Origin: Massilia soli
GTDB lineage: Bacteria > Pseudomonadota > Gammaproteobacteria > Burkholderiales > Burkholderiaceae_D
Reading direction: 5' to 3'
Length of the DNA stretch: 64,000 nt
NCBI RefSeq assembly: GCF_016809835.1
Contig: NZ_JAFBIL020000005.1
Location: 62,001 to 126,000, forward strand
This document shows positions 36,121 to 47,822 of the stretch, piece after piece; positions within the stretch are counted from its first letter, which is position 1; each line of letters starts with the position of its first letter. Made by a program: the position numbers and the translations under genes. A model generated the notes under the pieces. That model was not told where the DNA came from, did not search any database, and saw nothing but the letters and a program-made list of their open reading frames with translations.

Positions 36121-37260
36121 ATGGCGATGGACCGCTTGTTTCAGCTGATGAAAGAGAAGAACGCGTCGGATATGTTCTTCGCAGTGAATTCACCGGTTCA
36201 CATCAAGATCAATGGCAACCTGATTCCGATTAACCAGACAAAGCTGGAGCCGGAAAACATCGTCGCGCTGCTGGCTGAAATCGCCACGCCGGAGCAGATG
36301 CGGGAACTCGATCGCGACAATGAGCTGAACATGGGTATTTCGGTTGCCAACCTGGGCCGCTTCCGCCTGTCGGCGTTCCGCCAGCGCGGTTCGATCTCGG
36401 CGGTGTTCCGTTTTGTGCCGGCGAACATCCCTGCCCTCGGCGACCTGGGCCTGCCGCCTGTGCTGGCCGACCTGATCATGGAAAAGCGCGGCCTGCTGCT
36501 GCTGGTCGGCGCGACCGGTTCGGGCAAGTCGACCACCATCGCGTCGATGCTCGACCATCGCAACGAGCTGCGCGCCGGCCATATCCTGACCCTCGAAGAT
36601 CCGATCGAATACCTGTTCAAGAACAAGAAGTCGATCGTCAACCAGCGCGAAATCGGCAGCGATGCGGCCAGTTTCCAGGTCGCGCTGCGCAATTCGATGC
36701 GCCAGGCGCCCGACTGTATTTTGATCGGCGAGATCCGCGACAAGGAAACCATGGCCGCCGCGCTGGCCTACGCCCAGTCCGGCCACCTGGTGCTGGCGAC
36801 CCTGCACGCCAATAACAGCTACAACGCGCTGAACCGCATCATCAGCTTCTATCCGATCGAGAACCGCGCGGCCCTGCTGCAGGACCTGTCGTCGGCGGTC
36901 AAGGCGATCGTCTCGCAGCGCCTGGTGCGCTCCGCCGCAGGCGGCACCCGCCAGGCAGCCGTCGAGATCATGGTCAACACGCGCTACGTGTCGGACCTGA
37001 TCGAAAAAGGCGAAATCGGCCAGATCAAGGAGGCGATGGACAAGAGCCTGTCGCCCGGCTCGCAGTCGTTCGAAACCGCCCTGCTCCAGCTGGTACAGAG
37101 CGGCCTGGTGACCCAGGACGAGGCGCTCGCCAACGCGGACTCGGCCACCAACCTGCTCTGGCTGCTCAACAATGGGCCTGACAGCAAAGGCGCCGATGCT
37201 GCGGTCGAGACCAAAGAGGACGACTCGCCGTCCTTCACGGAGTTCACGCTCAACAGCTAG
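36121..37260 (+). CDS. pilU: Type IV pilus retraction ATPase PilU
   Basis: A 379-residue PilT/PilU-family hexameric ATPase. It has Walker A GATGSGKST (~126-134), the Asp box around LTLEDPIEYLF, Walker B ILIGEIRD and the His box LATLHAN. The extended C-terminus ending SFTEFTLNS is typical of PilU rather than PilT. PilU assists PilT in pilus retraction and twitching. No pilT or other pilus gene is in the window; its position among dap genes is unusual from a functional viewpoint. Confidence 0.85.
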   Translation: MAMDRLFQLMKEKNASDMFFAVNSPVHIKINGNLIPINQTKLEPENIVALLAEIATPEQMRELDRDNELNMGISVANLGRFRLSAFRQRGSISAVFRFVPANIPALGDLGLPPVLADLIMEKRGLLLLVGATGSGKSTTIASMLDHRNELRAGHILTLEDPIEYLFKNKKSIVNQREIGSDAASFQVALRNSMRQAPDCILIGEIRDKETMAAALAYAQSGHLVLATLHANNSYNALNRIISFYPIENRAALLQDLSSAVKAIVSQRLVRSAAGGTRQAAVEIMVNTRYVSDLIEKGEIGQIKEAMDKSLSPGSQSFETALLQLVQSGLVTQDEALANADSATNLLWLLNNGPDSKGADAAVETKEDDSPSFTEFTLNS

Positions 37261-37706
37261 CCGGCGCCGCCCGGTCCCCGCAGTTGTCCGGTTGACGGCG
37301 CGCCGCCCCCGGGCGACACCCAGACATAGGTCGTGAACGGTACCGGTGTGAAGTCGAACCTCAGCGCGCGGTCGCGCGTGACGAAAGCGATCGACCCGAT
37401 CGGCATGATTTCGACCTTTCCGGTGCTCGCCATGCTGGCGAAGTAGCGCCGCCCCTCGCGGCTGATTCTGAGCGTTTCGCCGTTCGACAGCGGATAATCG
37501 CCGTACACCTCCAGCATCTCGTGCGGCGCCAGGTAGTAGTTGTCGCGCTCGCGCCGCGGATCGCTGCTGGGCCGCACCGGCGCCCCGGTACGGCTCGGCA
37601 GCGGCTGCATGACGGCGCCGCCGGTTTGCATGCCCATTTGCGCCAGCGCGGCGCCGGTGTCCAGCGCCAGCAAGCCTGCCAGCGCCACATGTAGCAGAAT
37701 TCGCAT
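37257..37706 (-). CDS. Secreted protein of unknown function
   Basis: A 149-residue protein with a Sec signal peptide (MRILLHVALAGLLALDTGAALAQ, cleavage near residue 23). The mature part has a Pro/Arg-rich segment and then a compact beta-rich-looking domain (EMLEVYGDYPLSNGETLRI to FTTYVWVSPGG). I do not recognise a named family. Its stop codon overlaps the pilU stop tail to tail by four bases. The ATG at 37704-37706 fits the signal peptide. Confidence 0.7.
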   Translation of the reverse strand: MRILLHVALAGLLALDTGAALAQMGMQTGGAVMQPLPSRTGAPVRPSSDPRRERDNYYLAPHEMLEVYGDYPLSNGETLRISREGRRYFASMASTGKVEIMPIGSIAFVTRDRALRFDFTPVPFTTYVWVSPGGGAPSTGQLRGPGGAG

Positions 37707-37906
37707 GTTTCCCTCCTGTTCGAGTAAGGAAGCGGGCACACGCCCCATACTCATTCGACCCGCGCTACGCTGGCCAGTTCAAGAAAACTTGGCGCTTCGG
37801 ACCGACACCTTGGTGCATATGTTATGCTCCCGCCATCCCCCATGCGACTCCAGGCCCGCCGGCACCACGCCCGCCAGCCTGCGCCGCCCATGCAACCACG
37901 AACAAC

Positions 37907-39396
<1,490 letters not shown>

Positions 39397-39418
39397 TCGC
39401 CCACCGAGAGAACAGGCC

Positions 39419-40312
39419 ATGAACACCTCCACCATCTTTAGCACGCCGCGCGACCTGCTGCGCTACGCCGTCACCCGCTTCAACGCGGCCAAGCTGTTCT
39501 TCGGCCACGGCAGCGCCGAAGCGCTCGACGAAGCGGCCTACCTGATCCTGCACACGCTCAAGCTCCCGCTCGACAAGCTCGAACCGTTCCTCGACGCGCG
39601 CCTGCTGCCCGACGAAGTGCTGCAGGTGCTGGCCGTGATCGAACGCCGCGCCACCGAGCGCGTGCCGGCCGCGTACATCACCAACGAAGCATGGCTCGGC
39701 ACCTACCCGTTCTATGTCGACGAGCGCGTGCTGGTACCGCGCTCCTTCATCGCCGAACTGGTGCCGCAGTCGTTCAGCCCGTGGGTTGAAGATGCGTTCG
39801 CGGTCGAAAACATCCTTGAACTGTGCACCGGCTCCGGCTGCCTGGCGATCATGATGGCCGACGCGTTCCCCAACGCCGTGGTCGACGCGGTCGACATCTC
39901 GACCGACGCGCTGGCCGTGGCGGAACTGAACATCCGCGAATACAAGCTCGAAGGCCGGGTCAACCCGATCGTCTCGGACCTGTACGAGAACGTGCCGTTC
40001 AAGAAGTACAACATGATCATCACCAATCCGCCCTACGTGAATTCGTCGTCGATGGCGTCGCTGCCGCAGGAATACCTGCGCGAGCCGCAAATCGCACTCG
40101 ATGGCGGCGCCGACGGCATGGACCTGGTGCGCAAGATCGTCGCCGGCGCCGCAGAGCGCCTGACGCCGGACGGCATTCTGATGGTCGAAATCGGCAACGA
40201 GCGCGATTACGCCGAAGCCGCGTTCGGACACCTTGGCCTGACCTGGGTGACCACCAGCGCCGGCGACGACATGGTGTTCTTGCTCACCGCCGAACAACTG
40301 CAGCACGCATAA
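39419..40312 (+). CDS. prmB: Ribosomal protein L3 N5-glutamine methyltransferase
   Basis: A 297-residue SAM-dependent methyltransferase that modifies a glutamine of ribosomal protein uL3. It has the helical N-terminal domain, the SAM motif ILELCTGSGCLAIMMA near 140 and the catalytic NPPY motif (ITNPPYVNSSSM). The EYLREPQIALDGGADGMDLV stretch separates it from the PrmC release-factor enzymes. It belongs to the dapE unit. Confidence 0.93.
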   Translation: MNTSTIFSTPRDLLRYAVTRFNAAKLFFGHGSAEALDEAAYLILHTLKLPLDKLEPFLDARLLPDEVLQVLAVIERRATERVPAAYITNEAWLGTYPFYVDERVLVPRSFIAELVPQSFSPWVEDAFAVENILELCTGSGCLAIMMADAFPNAVVDAVDISTDALAVAELNIREYKLEGRVNPIVSDLYENVPFKKYNMIITNPPYVNSSSMASLPQEYLREPQIALDGGADGMDLVRKIVAGAAERLTPDGILMVEIGNERDYAEAAFGHLGLTWVTTSAGDDMVFLLTAEQLQHA

Positions 40313-40321
40313 ATTCAAATC

Positions 40322-40393
40322 GGCGGATGCGCCACGCGTATCCGTCCTACGACCACCACGGACCGTAGGGCGGATAAGCAACGCGCATCCGCC
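40322..40393. repeat. Imperfect 30-base inverted repeat (GGCGGATGCGC type)
   Basis: The arms at 40322-40351 and 40364-40393 are largely complementary (GGCGGATGCGC ... CCTACG on the left, CGTAGGG ... GCATCCGCC on the right), separated by 12 bases. It fills most of the prmB to ABC-F gap. Sequences of the GTAGGGCGGAT ... GCATCCGCC form are common dispersed repeats in proteobacteria. Confidence 0.75.
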
Positions 40394-40415
40394 ACGCACA
40401 CTACTAAAGACTTCA

Positions 40416-42416
40416 ATGATCCGCTTCATCAACGTAAGCCTCATGCGCGGCACCAAGCCGCTGCTCGAAGGCGTGGACCTCACGCTCAACCCCGGCGACA
40501 AGATCGGCCTGATCGGCGCCAACGGCGCCGGCAAATCGAGCCTGTTCGCCATGCTGCGCGGCGAGCTGCATCCCGACCAGGGCGAGATCGACTTCCCGGC
40601 CAAGTGGCGCATGGCCTACGTGGCCCAGGAAACCCCGCCGCTGGACCGCGCCGCGCTCGATTACGCGATCGATGGCGACGTCAACCTGCGCAAGCTGCAG
40701 GGCGAGCTCGAACGCCTCGAATCGGAGCCTGACACCAGCGACAACGGCATCGCCATCGGCGAGATCTACAGCGCGCTGGCCGACGCCGACGCCTACACCG
40801 TGCAGTCGCGCGGCGAACAGCTGCTGCTTGGCCTGGGCTTCTCGATGGAACAGATGCAGCAGCCGGTGGCCTCGTTCTCGGGCGGCTGGCGCATGCGCCT
40901 GAACCTGGCGCAGGCGCTGATGTGCCCTTCCGAACTGCTGCTGCTCGATGAGCCGACCAACCACCTCGACCTCGATGCGATCATCTGGCTCGAAGACTGG
41001 CTCAAACGCTACGCCGGCACCCTGATCATCATTTCGCACGATCGCGACTTCCTCGACGAAATCGTCAACGTCGTCGTGCACATCGACGAGCGCAAGCTGA
41101 AACGCTACTCCGGCAACTACTCGGGCTTCGAGCGCCAGCGCGCGGCCCAGATGATCCTGGCCGCCGGCGCGCTGGAAAAGCAGATGCGCCAGCGCGCCCA
41201 CCTCGAGTCCTTCGTCAACCGCTTCAAGGCGCAGGCCTCGAAAGCACGCCAGGCCCAGAGCCGCATGAAGGCGCTGGCCAAGATGGAAGAACTGGCGCCG
41301 CTGCGCGCCGCCGCTGAATTCTCGTTCGAGTTCCGCGAGCCTTTGTCGGCGCCCAACCCGCTGCTGGTGATGGAAAACGTCAACGCCGGCTATCCGATTC
41401 TCGACGAGCACGGCGACAAGGTGGCCGACAAGACCATCGTCTCGAACATCAAGTTCTCGCTGCAGATCGGCCAGCGCATCGGCCTGCTGGGCGTCAACGG
41501 CGCCGGCAAGTCGACCCTGATCAAGACCATCGCCGGAGAACTGGCGCCGCTGACCGGCGACGCCACCATCGGCAAGGGCCTGTCGATCGGCTACTTCGCC
41601 CAGCACCAGGTCGAGATGCTGCGCCATGACGAGTCGCCACTGTGGCACCTGGCCAAAATCGCGCCGACCGTGCGCGAACAGGAGCTGCGCAACTTCCTGG
41701 GCGGCTTCAACTTCCCGGGCACCATGGTCACCAGCCCGATCCGCCCGTTCTCCGGCGGCGAAAAGGCGCGCCTGGCGCTGGCCCTGATCGTCTGGCAGCG
41801 CCCCAACCTGCTGCTGCTCGATGAACCGACCAACCACCTCGACCTCGAAACGCGCGAAGCGCTGACCATGGCGCTGGCGCAGTTCGAAGGCACGCTGGTG
41901 GTGGTATCGCACGATCGCCACCTGCTGCGCGCCACCACCGACCAGTTCATCATCGTTGCCGATGGCCGCCTGCAGCCGTTCGACGGCGACCTGGACGACT
42001 ACAAGGACTGGCTGTTCCAGACCAAGCTTGGCAAGGGCACCAGCGTGCTGCCGGCGGCCGGCAAGGAAAACAAGACCGACTATCCGGCTGCTTCGCCGAT
42101 CGCGCCGGCCGCCGCCGCGCCTGTCGTCAACAGCAAAGACCAGAAGCGCCAGGACGCCGAACAGCGCCAGCGCCTGGCAACCTTGCGTAAACCGATCGAG
42201 AACAAGCTGAAACGACTGGAAGAGCAGATCGCCAAACGCACCGAGCAGAAGAACGAAGTCGATGCGAAGCTGGCCGAACCTGCGATCTACGAGGCGGCCA
42301 ACAAGGCCAAGCTGAAGGCGGTGATGGCTGACCAGGCGTTCTACACCAAGGACCTGGCGCAGCTGGAAGCCGAATGGATGGACCTGCAGGAACAGCTGGA
42401 AGCAGTCGCCGCGTAA
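40416..42416 (+). CDS. ABC-F family ATPase (YheS-like)
   Basis: A 666-residue protein with two ABC ATPase domains and no membrane domain. Site 1: GANGAGKSS, signature FSGGWRMRLNLAQALM, LLLLDEPTNHLD. Site 2: GVNGAGKST, FSGGEKARLALALIVW, LLLLDEPTNHLD. A linker rich in basic residues lies between. The C-terminal coiled coil (~575-666) follows an Ala/Pro-rich stretch. ABC-F proteins act on the ribosome in translation; the N-terminus and overall length fit the YheS branch. I see nothing specific for antibiotic resistance. Confidence 0.92.
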   Translation: MIRFINVSLMRGTKPLLEGVDLTLNPGDKIGLIGANGAGKSSLFAMLRGELHPDQGEIDFPAKWRMAYVAQETPPLDRAALDYAIDGDVNLRKLQGELERLESEPDTSDNGIAIGEIYSALADADAYTVQSRGEQLLLGLGFSMEQMQQPVASFSGGWRMRLNLAQALMCPSELLLLDEPTNHLDLDAIIWLEDWLKRYAGTLIIISHDRDFLDEIVNVVVHIDERKLKRYSGNYSGFERQRAAQMILAAGALEKQMRQRAHLESFVNRFKAQASKARQAQSRMKALAKMEELAPLRAAAEFSFEFREPLSAPNPLLVMENVNAGYPILDEHGDKVADKTIVSNIKFSLQIGQRIGLLGVNGAGKSTLIKTIAGELAPLTGDATIGKGLSIGYFAQHQVEMLRHDESPLWHLAKIAPTVREQELRNFLGGFNFPGTMVTSPIRPFSGGEKARLALALIVWQRPNLLLLDEPTNHLDLETREALTMALAQFEGTLVVVSHDRHLLRATTDQFIIVADGRLQPFDGDLDDYKDWLFQTKLGKGTSVLPAAGKENKTDYPAASPIAPAAAAPVVNSKDQKRQDAEQRQRLATLRKPIENKLKRLEEQIAKRTEQKNEVDAKLAEPAIYEAANKAKLKAVMADQAFYTKDLAQLEAEWMDLQEQLEAVAA

Positions 42417-42439
42417 GCACGCGGCGCCGCGGCGGGCCC

Positions 42440-42940
42440 TTATGCGGCCTGCTGCGCGCCTTCGGACTCGCCGGCGCCGGAGCGCTTGAGAGACATCAGC
42501 TTGTCGATGTCGACCAGGATCAGGCGCCGCGCGTCGACCTCGCCCAATCCGACGAAGTAGTCGCAGCCGCCCTCCTCGCTGAGCGCATCGACCGGCAGCG
42601 GCGAAATCTGCGCGGGCGACAGGCGCACCACGTCAGTGACCCCATCCACCACCATTCCCATCACGCAGCTCGATAGCTGGAGGATGATCACGTCGGTCTG
42701 GGCCGCCGTCCGGGCGCCGTCGCGGGATGCCACCCGCATGTCGACGATCGGCATGATGACGCCGCGCGACACCGCCACGCCCTCGACAATTTCGCCGCTG
42801 GAGGCGAAACGCTCGAGCGACTTCAGGCAGCGCAGCTCCTGCACCTTGCGAAGATCCAGCCCGTATTCGAGTCCGCCGAGCTGGAAGCTCAGGAACTCGA
42901 TCAGGTTGCTGCCAGTCTGGGTGGCGTCGACGGTGTACAT
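42440..42940 (-). CDS. cheW: Orphan CheW-type coupling protein
   Basis: A 166-residue CheW-fold protein (FQLGGLEYGLDLRKVQEL, SRGVIMPIVDMR, RRLILVDIDKLMSL). It is clearly a paralogue of the operon-encoded CheW but well diverged. No receptor or kinase gene is adjacent. It may couple another receptor set to the same CheA or serve another array. Confidence 0.93.
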   Translation of the reverse strand: MYTVDATQTGSNLIEFLSFQLGGLEYGLDLRKVQELRCLKSLERFASSGEIVEGVAVSRGVIMPIVDMRVASRDGARTAAQTDVIILQLSSCVMGMVVDGVTDVVRLSPAQISPLPVDALSEEGGCDYFVGLGEVDARRLILVDIDKLMSLKRSGAGESEGAQQAA

Positions 42941-43060
42941 GGCGATCCTTTCGTTCTGCGGGTATGCGGCAAGGTAACGAAGTCCTATAGTACGTGTAGT
43001 CCTTCTTACCCTTGTTGACTGTAATCAACTTCCCCCGCTGACCGTTTCGCCTATGTACAA

Positions 43061-43084
43061 AGGGCCGGCGCCAAGGCCGGCCCT
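43061..43084. terminator. Hairpin at the 3' side of the catalase gene
   Basis: AGGGCCGGC and GCCGGCCCT form a perfect nine-base-pair stem with a six-base loop. It lies 24 bases after the catalase stop (minus strand) and is followed by TTTG in that direction. It can end the catalase transcript. Confidence 0.6.
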
Positions 43085-43107
43085 ATAGGAAAAAGACTAC
43101 CCTGTCA

Positions 43108-44574
43108 TCAATCGACGTTGCGGCCGAGGGCTGTCAGCGCTTCCCGCACGCCCCTGCCGTAGGCCAGGTCAGCCTTGTCGAAGTGGCCCAGCTGGCGCTG
43201 CAGGATCTCGGCGTCGACCCCGGCCAGCGCGCCGGCCAGGTTGTTGAAGAGGTTGTGCTTTTCCTGCGCGGGCAGCAGGCGGAACAGGTTGCCGGGCTGG
43301 GTGTAGTCGTCTTCGCCGCCGCGCCCATCGAAGCGCCCCGCCGCGCCGGCCAGGGCCAGTTCCGGCTCGCCATGGCCCATGCCGCCGCCGTGCTGCCCCG
43401 CCGCGTTCACCGTCGCATAGTTCGGCGCGGCGCCGCCATGGCCGGCCGCCATCGCGCCATCGCGCTGCTGGTTGTGGAACGGGCAGCGCGGCGCGTTGAC
43501 CGGCAGGTGCTGGTGGTTGGTGCCAACCCGGTACAGCGCCGCGTCATGGTACGAGAACAGCCGCCCTTGCAGCATCTTGTCGGGCGAGTAGCCCATGCCC
43601 GGCACCACGTTGGCCGGCGAAAACGCCGCCTGCTCGACTTCGGCGTGGTAGTTGACCGGGTTGCGGTTCAGTTCCAGCACGCCGGCCGGCTGCAGCGGGA
43701 AATCGCGGTGCGGCCAGACCTTGGTCAGGTCGAACGGATTCCAGCCGGTGCGCGCGCCCCAGTCGGCCAGCTGCTGTTCGCGCGCCACCTGCACGCTGAC
43801 GTCCCACTGCGGGAAGTCGCCGCGCGCGATCGCCTCGAACAGGTCGCGCTGCGACGAGTCGGGGTCGGCGCCGGCCAGGCGCACGGCGTCGCCCGCGTCG
43901 AGGTTCTTGATGCCCTGGCGCGTCTTCAGGTGCCACTTCACGTACACCCGCTCGCCGTCGGCGTTGACCAGGCTGAAGGTATGGCTGCCGAAGCCGTCCA
44001 TGTGGCGATAGCCGTCCGGCGTGCCGCGGTCGGAGAACAGGATCGTCACCTGGTGCAGGCTCTCCGGCGCCTGGCTCCAGAAATCGAACATCATGTTGGC
44101 CGACTTCAGGTTGCTGCGCGGGCAGCGCTTCTGGGTGTGGATGAAGTCGGGGAATTTGATCGGGTCCTTGATGAAGAACACTGGCGTGTTATTGCCAACC
44201 AGGTCCCAGTTGCCGTCTTCGGTGTAGAAACGCACGGCGAAACCGCGCGGATCGCGTTCGCTGTCGGCGCTGCCGCGTTCGCCGCCGACCGTCGAAAAGC
44301 GCACGAATGTCTCGGTCTGCTTGCCGACGGCGCCGAACAGTGCGGCCTTGGTGAAGTGGGTGATGTCGTGGGTAACCGTAAACGTGCCGTACGCGCCGGA
44401 GCCTTTGGCGTGGACGACGCGCTCGGGAATGCGCTCGCGGTTGAAGTGCTGGAGCTTTTCGATCAGGTGGAAGTCCTGCAGCAGCAATGGTCCGCGCGGG
44501 CCTGCGCTCAGCGAGTTCTGGTCGTCTTCAACCGGAATTCCCGATGCGGTCGTCTGGCGTGGTGGCTGGGTCAT
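43108..44574 (-). CDS. Heme catalase (small-subunit type)
   Basis: A 488-residue monofunctional catalase that degrades hydrogen peroxide. The distal His is in [13 protein letters not shown] (~55-67), the [21 protein letters not shown] block follows, and the proximal heme Tyr is in [17 protein letters not shown] near 335. There is no signal peptide, so it is cytoplasmic. It is divergent from topoisomerase IB; I see no convincing OxyR site in the 214-base spacer. Confidence 0.95.
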   Translation of the reverse strand: MTQPPRQTTASGIPVEDDQNSLSAGPRGPLLLQDFHLIEKLQHFNRERIPERVVHAKGSGAYGTFTVTHDITHFTKAALFGAVGKQTETFVRFSTVGGERGSADSERDPRGFAVRFYTEDGNWDLVGNNTPVFFIKDPIKFPDFIHTQKRCPRSNLKSANMMFDFWSQAPESLHQVTILFSDRGTPDGYRHMDGFGSHTFSLVNADGERVYVKWHLKTRQGIKNLDAGDAVRLAGADPDSSQRDLFEAIARGDFPQWDVSVQVAREQQLADWGARTGWNPFDLTKVWPHRDFPLQPAGVLELNRNPVNYHAEVEQAAFSPANVVPGMGYSPDKMLQGRLFSYHDAALYRVGTNHQHLPVNAPRCPFHNQQRDGAMAAGHGGAAPNYATVNAAGQHGGGMGHGEPELALAGAAGRFDGRGGEDDYTQPGNLFRLLPAQEKHNLFNNLAGALAGVDAEILQRQLGHFDKADLAYGRGVREALTALGRNVD

Positions 44575-44788
44575 GCGTTCTCCTTGTTGTTGGTCGGTGC
44601 GATGAGGTTCATCTTATCGACCGGGCAACCATAAGAGAAGTTGATTGATTTAATCGGAATGATAGCTTTTCATATTTAAACATTCGGTCACGATGGTGTG
44701 TGAAGCAACCGACCCGGGCGAAGCAGTCCATGTACTATCCGAAAAATTACCCCGGCGGCGCATCGCCACGACTGTTTGAAGGCCGAGA

Positions 44789-45922
44789 ATGAAGAGTGAA
44801 ACCCTGCCGGGCGCCAGCCCGCTGCCGAACATGGATGCGCCCGCCGCCGCGAAGTCGGCCGGACTGCGCTACGTGAACGATACCCGCCCCGGCATCAGCC
44901 GCAAGGGCAGTCCGGGCGCGTTCGAATACGCCGATGCCGCGGGCGCCCGCGTCACCGACGAAGCCACGCTGGCCCGCATCAAGTCGCTGGTGATTCCGCC
45001 CGCATGGACCGAGGTGTGGATCTGCGCCCAGGCCAACGGCCACCTGCAGGCAACCGGACGCGATGCCAGAGGCCGCAAGCAGTACCGCTACCATCCGCGC
45101 TGGCGCCACCTGCGCGACGAGGTGAAATACGAGCGCATGCTCAACTTCGGCAAGGCGCTGCCGGCCATCCGGCGCCATGTCGACGCCGCGCTCAAGCTGC
45201 AAGGCCTGCCACGCGAGAAGATGCTGGCGACCGTGGTCTACCTGCTGGAGCTGACCATGATGAGGATCGGGAACGAGGAATACGCCCGCACCAACAAGTC
45301 CTTCGGACTGACCACGCTGCGCAACCGCCACGTGAACATCGATGGCAAGGCGGTCGAATTCCGCTTCCGCGGCAAGAGCGGCGTGTTCCATAAAATCAAA
45401 GTGGAAGACCGCCGGCTGGCGCGCATCATCCAGCGTACCCGCGACCTGCCTGGCCAGGAGCTGTTCCAGTACCTCGACGAGGACGGCGAGCCGCACTCGA
45501 TCGACTCGGCCGACGTCAACGATTACCTGCGCGAGATCACCGGCGAAGAGTATACGGCCAAGGATTTCCGCACCTGGTCGGGGACGGTGCTGGCGGCGCT
45601 GGCGTTGCAGGAGTTCGAGAAGTTCGATTCGGAAGCGCAAGCCAAAAAGAACATCGTGCGGGCGATTGAATCGGTGGCTGAAAAGCTCGGCAATACGCCG
45701 TCGATCTGCCGCAAGTGCTATGTGCACCCGGCGATCATCGACGCGTATCTTGAAGGGACCGTGCTGGAAGCGCTGCGCACCCGCGCCGAGAAGGAGCTGG
45801 TCGAGGAACTGCACGACCTGCAGCCTGAAGAGGCGGCGGTGCTGGCGATGCTGCAGCAGCGCCTGCAGCGCGAGGCAGCGCAACCGGCCGCAAGGAAACA
45901 GCGCGCCAGCCGCAAGAAGTAG
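44789..45922 (+). CDS. DNA topoisomerase IB (poxvirus/bacterial type)
   Basis: A 377-residue type IB topoisomerase that relaxes supercoils through a 3'-phosphotyrosine. It has the N-terminal domain (~20-100), then RFRGKSGVFHKI with conserved Arg/Lys residues, and the active-site Tyr in ICRKCYVHPAIIDAY near 315. Bacterial members are scattered among proteobacteria. The C-terminus is basic (AARKQRASRKK). It converges on the FapA-type gene with a 13-base gap. Confidence 0.95.
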   Translation: MKSETLPGASPLPNMDAPAAAKSAGLRYVNDTRPGISRKGSPGAFEYADAAGARVTDEATLARIKSLVIPPAWTEVWICAQANGHLQATGRDARGRKQYRYHPRWRHLRDEVKYERMLNFGKALPAIRRHVDAALKLQGLPREKMLATVVYLLELTMMRIGNEEYARTNKSFGLTTLRNRHVNIDGKAVEFRFRGKSGVFHKIKVEDRRLARIIQRTRDLPGQELFQYLDEDGEPHSIDSADVNDYLREITGEEYTAKDFRTWSGTVLAALALQEFEKFDSEAQAKKNIVRAIESVAEKLGNTPSICRKCYVHPAIIDAYLEGTVLEALRTRAEKELVEELHDLQPEEAAVLAMLQQRLQREAAQPAARKQRASRKK

Positions 45923-45935
45923 CAGCGGCGTTCGT

Positions 45936-47822
45936 TTATTTAAGGCCGCTGTCCCAGTCGACCGAACCGGTGCTGCCGGCGAAAATGCACTCGCCCTGGG
46001 GCACGGTCGCGCGCAGCTTGGCCTTGATCTCTTTGGGAGTCAGGTCGTAGGTGCTGTCGCCGTTGGGTTGGTATTTGATGGCGTGCACCGCGGTCTCGCC
46101 GGTCAGGCTGCCGACCCTCACCGAGCTGCCGCCCGCGCTGGCGCGGCGCTGCTCCTTCAGCTGTTCGACGAGCGCCGACCCGGCCTGGTGCTCGGTTTCC
46201 GCCGCCTTGATGTCTTCGGACAGCTTGCCGATCGCCTTGAGCGACGGTGCGACCGCGGCGCCCATCTTCTGGAACTGCGGCGCCTGCTCGGGCGACAACA
46301 CCAGTTCGCCCTTGCGCACGCGGGTCGCCAGCTGCATGTACATGCGCACGTCCTCGCGCGCCTGCAGCGCCTGCATTTCCTCCTTGCGCTGCGCGGCAGC
46401 CTGGGCAAACATCGCCACGCGCTCGCCGATCTGCAAGATCACGTCATCGATGCGCTGGCAATCGGGCTGCAGCACGAACACCAGCATTTCGCTCTGCTTG
46501 CGGGCGCCGGCCGATTCGATCTGCACGCGCCGGCCAGCCACGGCGCAGCCTTCGGCCTGGTTGATGACGACGTCGTCGCCGATGATCTCGCAGTTCACCG
46601 CATGCTCGACGAAGACGCGGGTACCCGAGATGACGCAGCTCTCGGCGCGCTGGAGCCGCACATCGCCCTGCGCGGCCTGGATGATCGCAGCCGACGCCAC
46701 GCCATTGACGGTGATGTTGCCGAGCGCGTTGTGGGCCGAACCGCCGACCAGGTTCTTATTGAGCAGGATCGCGCCGCCGCGCGAAACGATATTGCCGAAC
46801 ACGTCGGCGTGCACGGTGATGCCCTCGCCTTCGATCACGCGCTTTTCCTGGACCTCGCCGAACTCCTCGTAGTCGCCCTCGAGCTGCAGGTTGCCGGTAG
46901 TGCGCGCGCTGACGCCGTCACGGCTGACGATCTTGTCGCCGACCGAGACCTGGGTGCTCTGGCGGTCGACATTCAGGAAGCCGTTCTGCATCGCCACCAG
47001 AAACTCGCCATCGGCGGTAACCTCGACCTTGGTGCCCGGTCCCGTCATCCGGTTCAGGTCGACGTCGTTGGGAAGCGCCGGCTCGAGCGCGCGGCCGGCC
47101 AGGTCATAGCCGTTCTCGCCGGCGCTGCGCGGAATCTTCTTCAGCAAGCGCGCGCCCTGCTGGATCTGCGGGAAGCGGTTCTGGAACGCCATCAGGTCAA
47201 GCTTGCCGTTGGCAAGCTGGCGCGGCGCATCGCTGCGGTGCAGGTCTTCGCTCACTTCGATCACATGGGCATCGATGCCCGGCACCGCATCGCACTGTTC
47301 GGCGACGATGGTGCGTTCCGACTTGTTCGAGGCAATCGCGGCGCTCACCGCGGCCATGTCGATGCCGAAGCGGATCCCCTTGCCCCACAGGTCGGCGACG
47401 AACTCGCCGGGATCGAGGCGGGCCAGGACCCCGGCGCTCCCGGCGTCGTTCGGGTCGGCAATGTACACCGGCTCGAAGTAGTACTCGGCCCGGCCGCTGC
47501 TGATCTTGACTGCCTTGTACAGGGCCCGCCGCTCGGGCATGAACAGCTCGACGCTCGCCGCGATGCGCAGCAGGTCGCCGGCGCGCTCGCGGGCCGGCCC
47601 ATGGTTATACAAGGCCTGGATGAAGGCGGGGTAGTCGATGTCGCCGAAATAGCGGTTCTTGCCGAAGATGCTATCAACGCTGGAGATCAGGACAGCGCCG
47701 CCTGCGCCTGGGTCGGCATACACACCATCGGCGCGCGCGATGATGCCCGGCCCCAGCTGCTCCGCGCCCGGGCCAGGGTATGCAGCCGGCGCCGGCTCTG
47801 TTTCGGAAAACTCAATGGACAA
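45936..47822 (-). CDS. FapA/DUF342-family protein
   Basis: A 628-residue cytoplasmic protein of the DUF342/FapA type: an N-terminal region (~1-200), a central parallel beta-helix-like polymer domain (~210-420, e.g. VTADGEFLVAMQNGFLNVDRQ and VHADVFGNIVSRGGAI) and a C-terminal alpha-helical coiled coil (~430-560). Relatives have been linked to polar organelle placement and motility regulation; the role here is unknown. The best start is TTG at 47820-47822, with no strong ribosome-binding site, so the N-terminus is uncertain. Confidence 0.85.
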   Translation of the reverse strand: MSIEFSETEPAPAAYPGPGAEQLGPGIIARADGVYADPGAGGAVLISSVDSIFGKNRYFGDIDYPAFIQALYNHGPARERAGDLLRIAASVELFMPERRALYKAVKISSGRAEYYFEPVYIADPNDAGSAGVLARLDPGEFVADLWGKGIRFGIDMAAVSAAIASNKSERTIVAEQCDAVPGIDAHVIEVSEDLHRSDAPRQLANGKLDLMAFQNRFPQIQQGARLLKKIPRSAGENGYDLAGRALEPALPNDVDLNRMTGPGTKVEVTADGEFLVAMQNGFLNVDRQSTQVSVGDKIVSRDGVSARTTGNLQLEGDYEEFGEVQEKRVIEGEGITVHADVFGNIVSRGGAILLNKNLVGGSAHNALGNITVNGVASAAIIQAAQGDVRLQRAESCVISGTRVFVEHAVNCEIIGDDVVINQAEGCAVAGRRVQIESAGARKQSEMLVFVLQPDCQRIDDVILQIGERVAMFAQAAAQRKEEMQALQAREDVRMYMQLATRVRKGELVLSPEQAPQFQKMGAAVAPSLKAIGKLSEDIKAAETEHQAGSALVEQLKEQRRASAGGSSVRVGSLTGETAVHAIKYQPNGDSTYDLTPKEIKAKLRATVPQGECIFAGSTGSVDWDSGLK

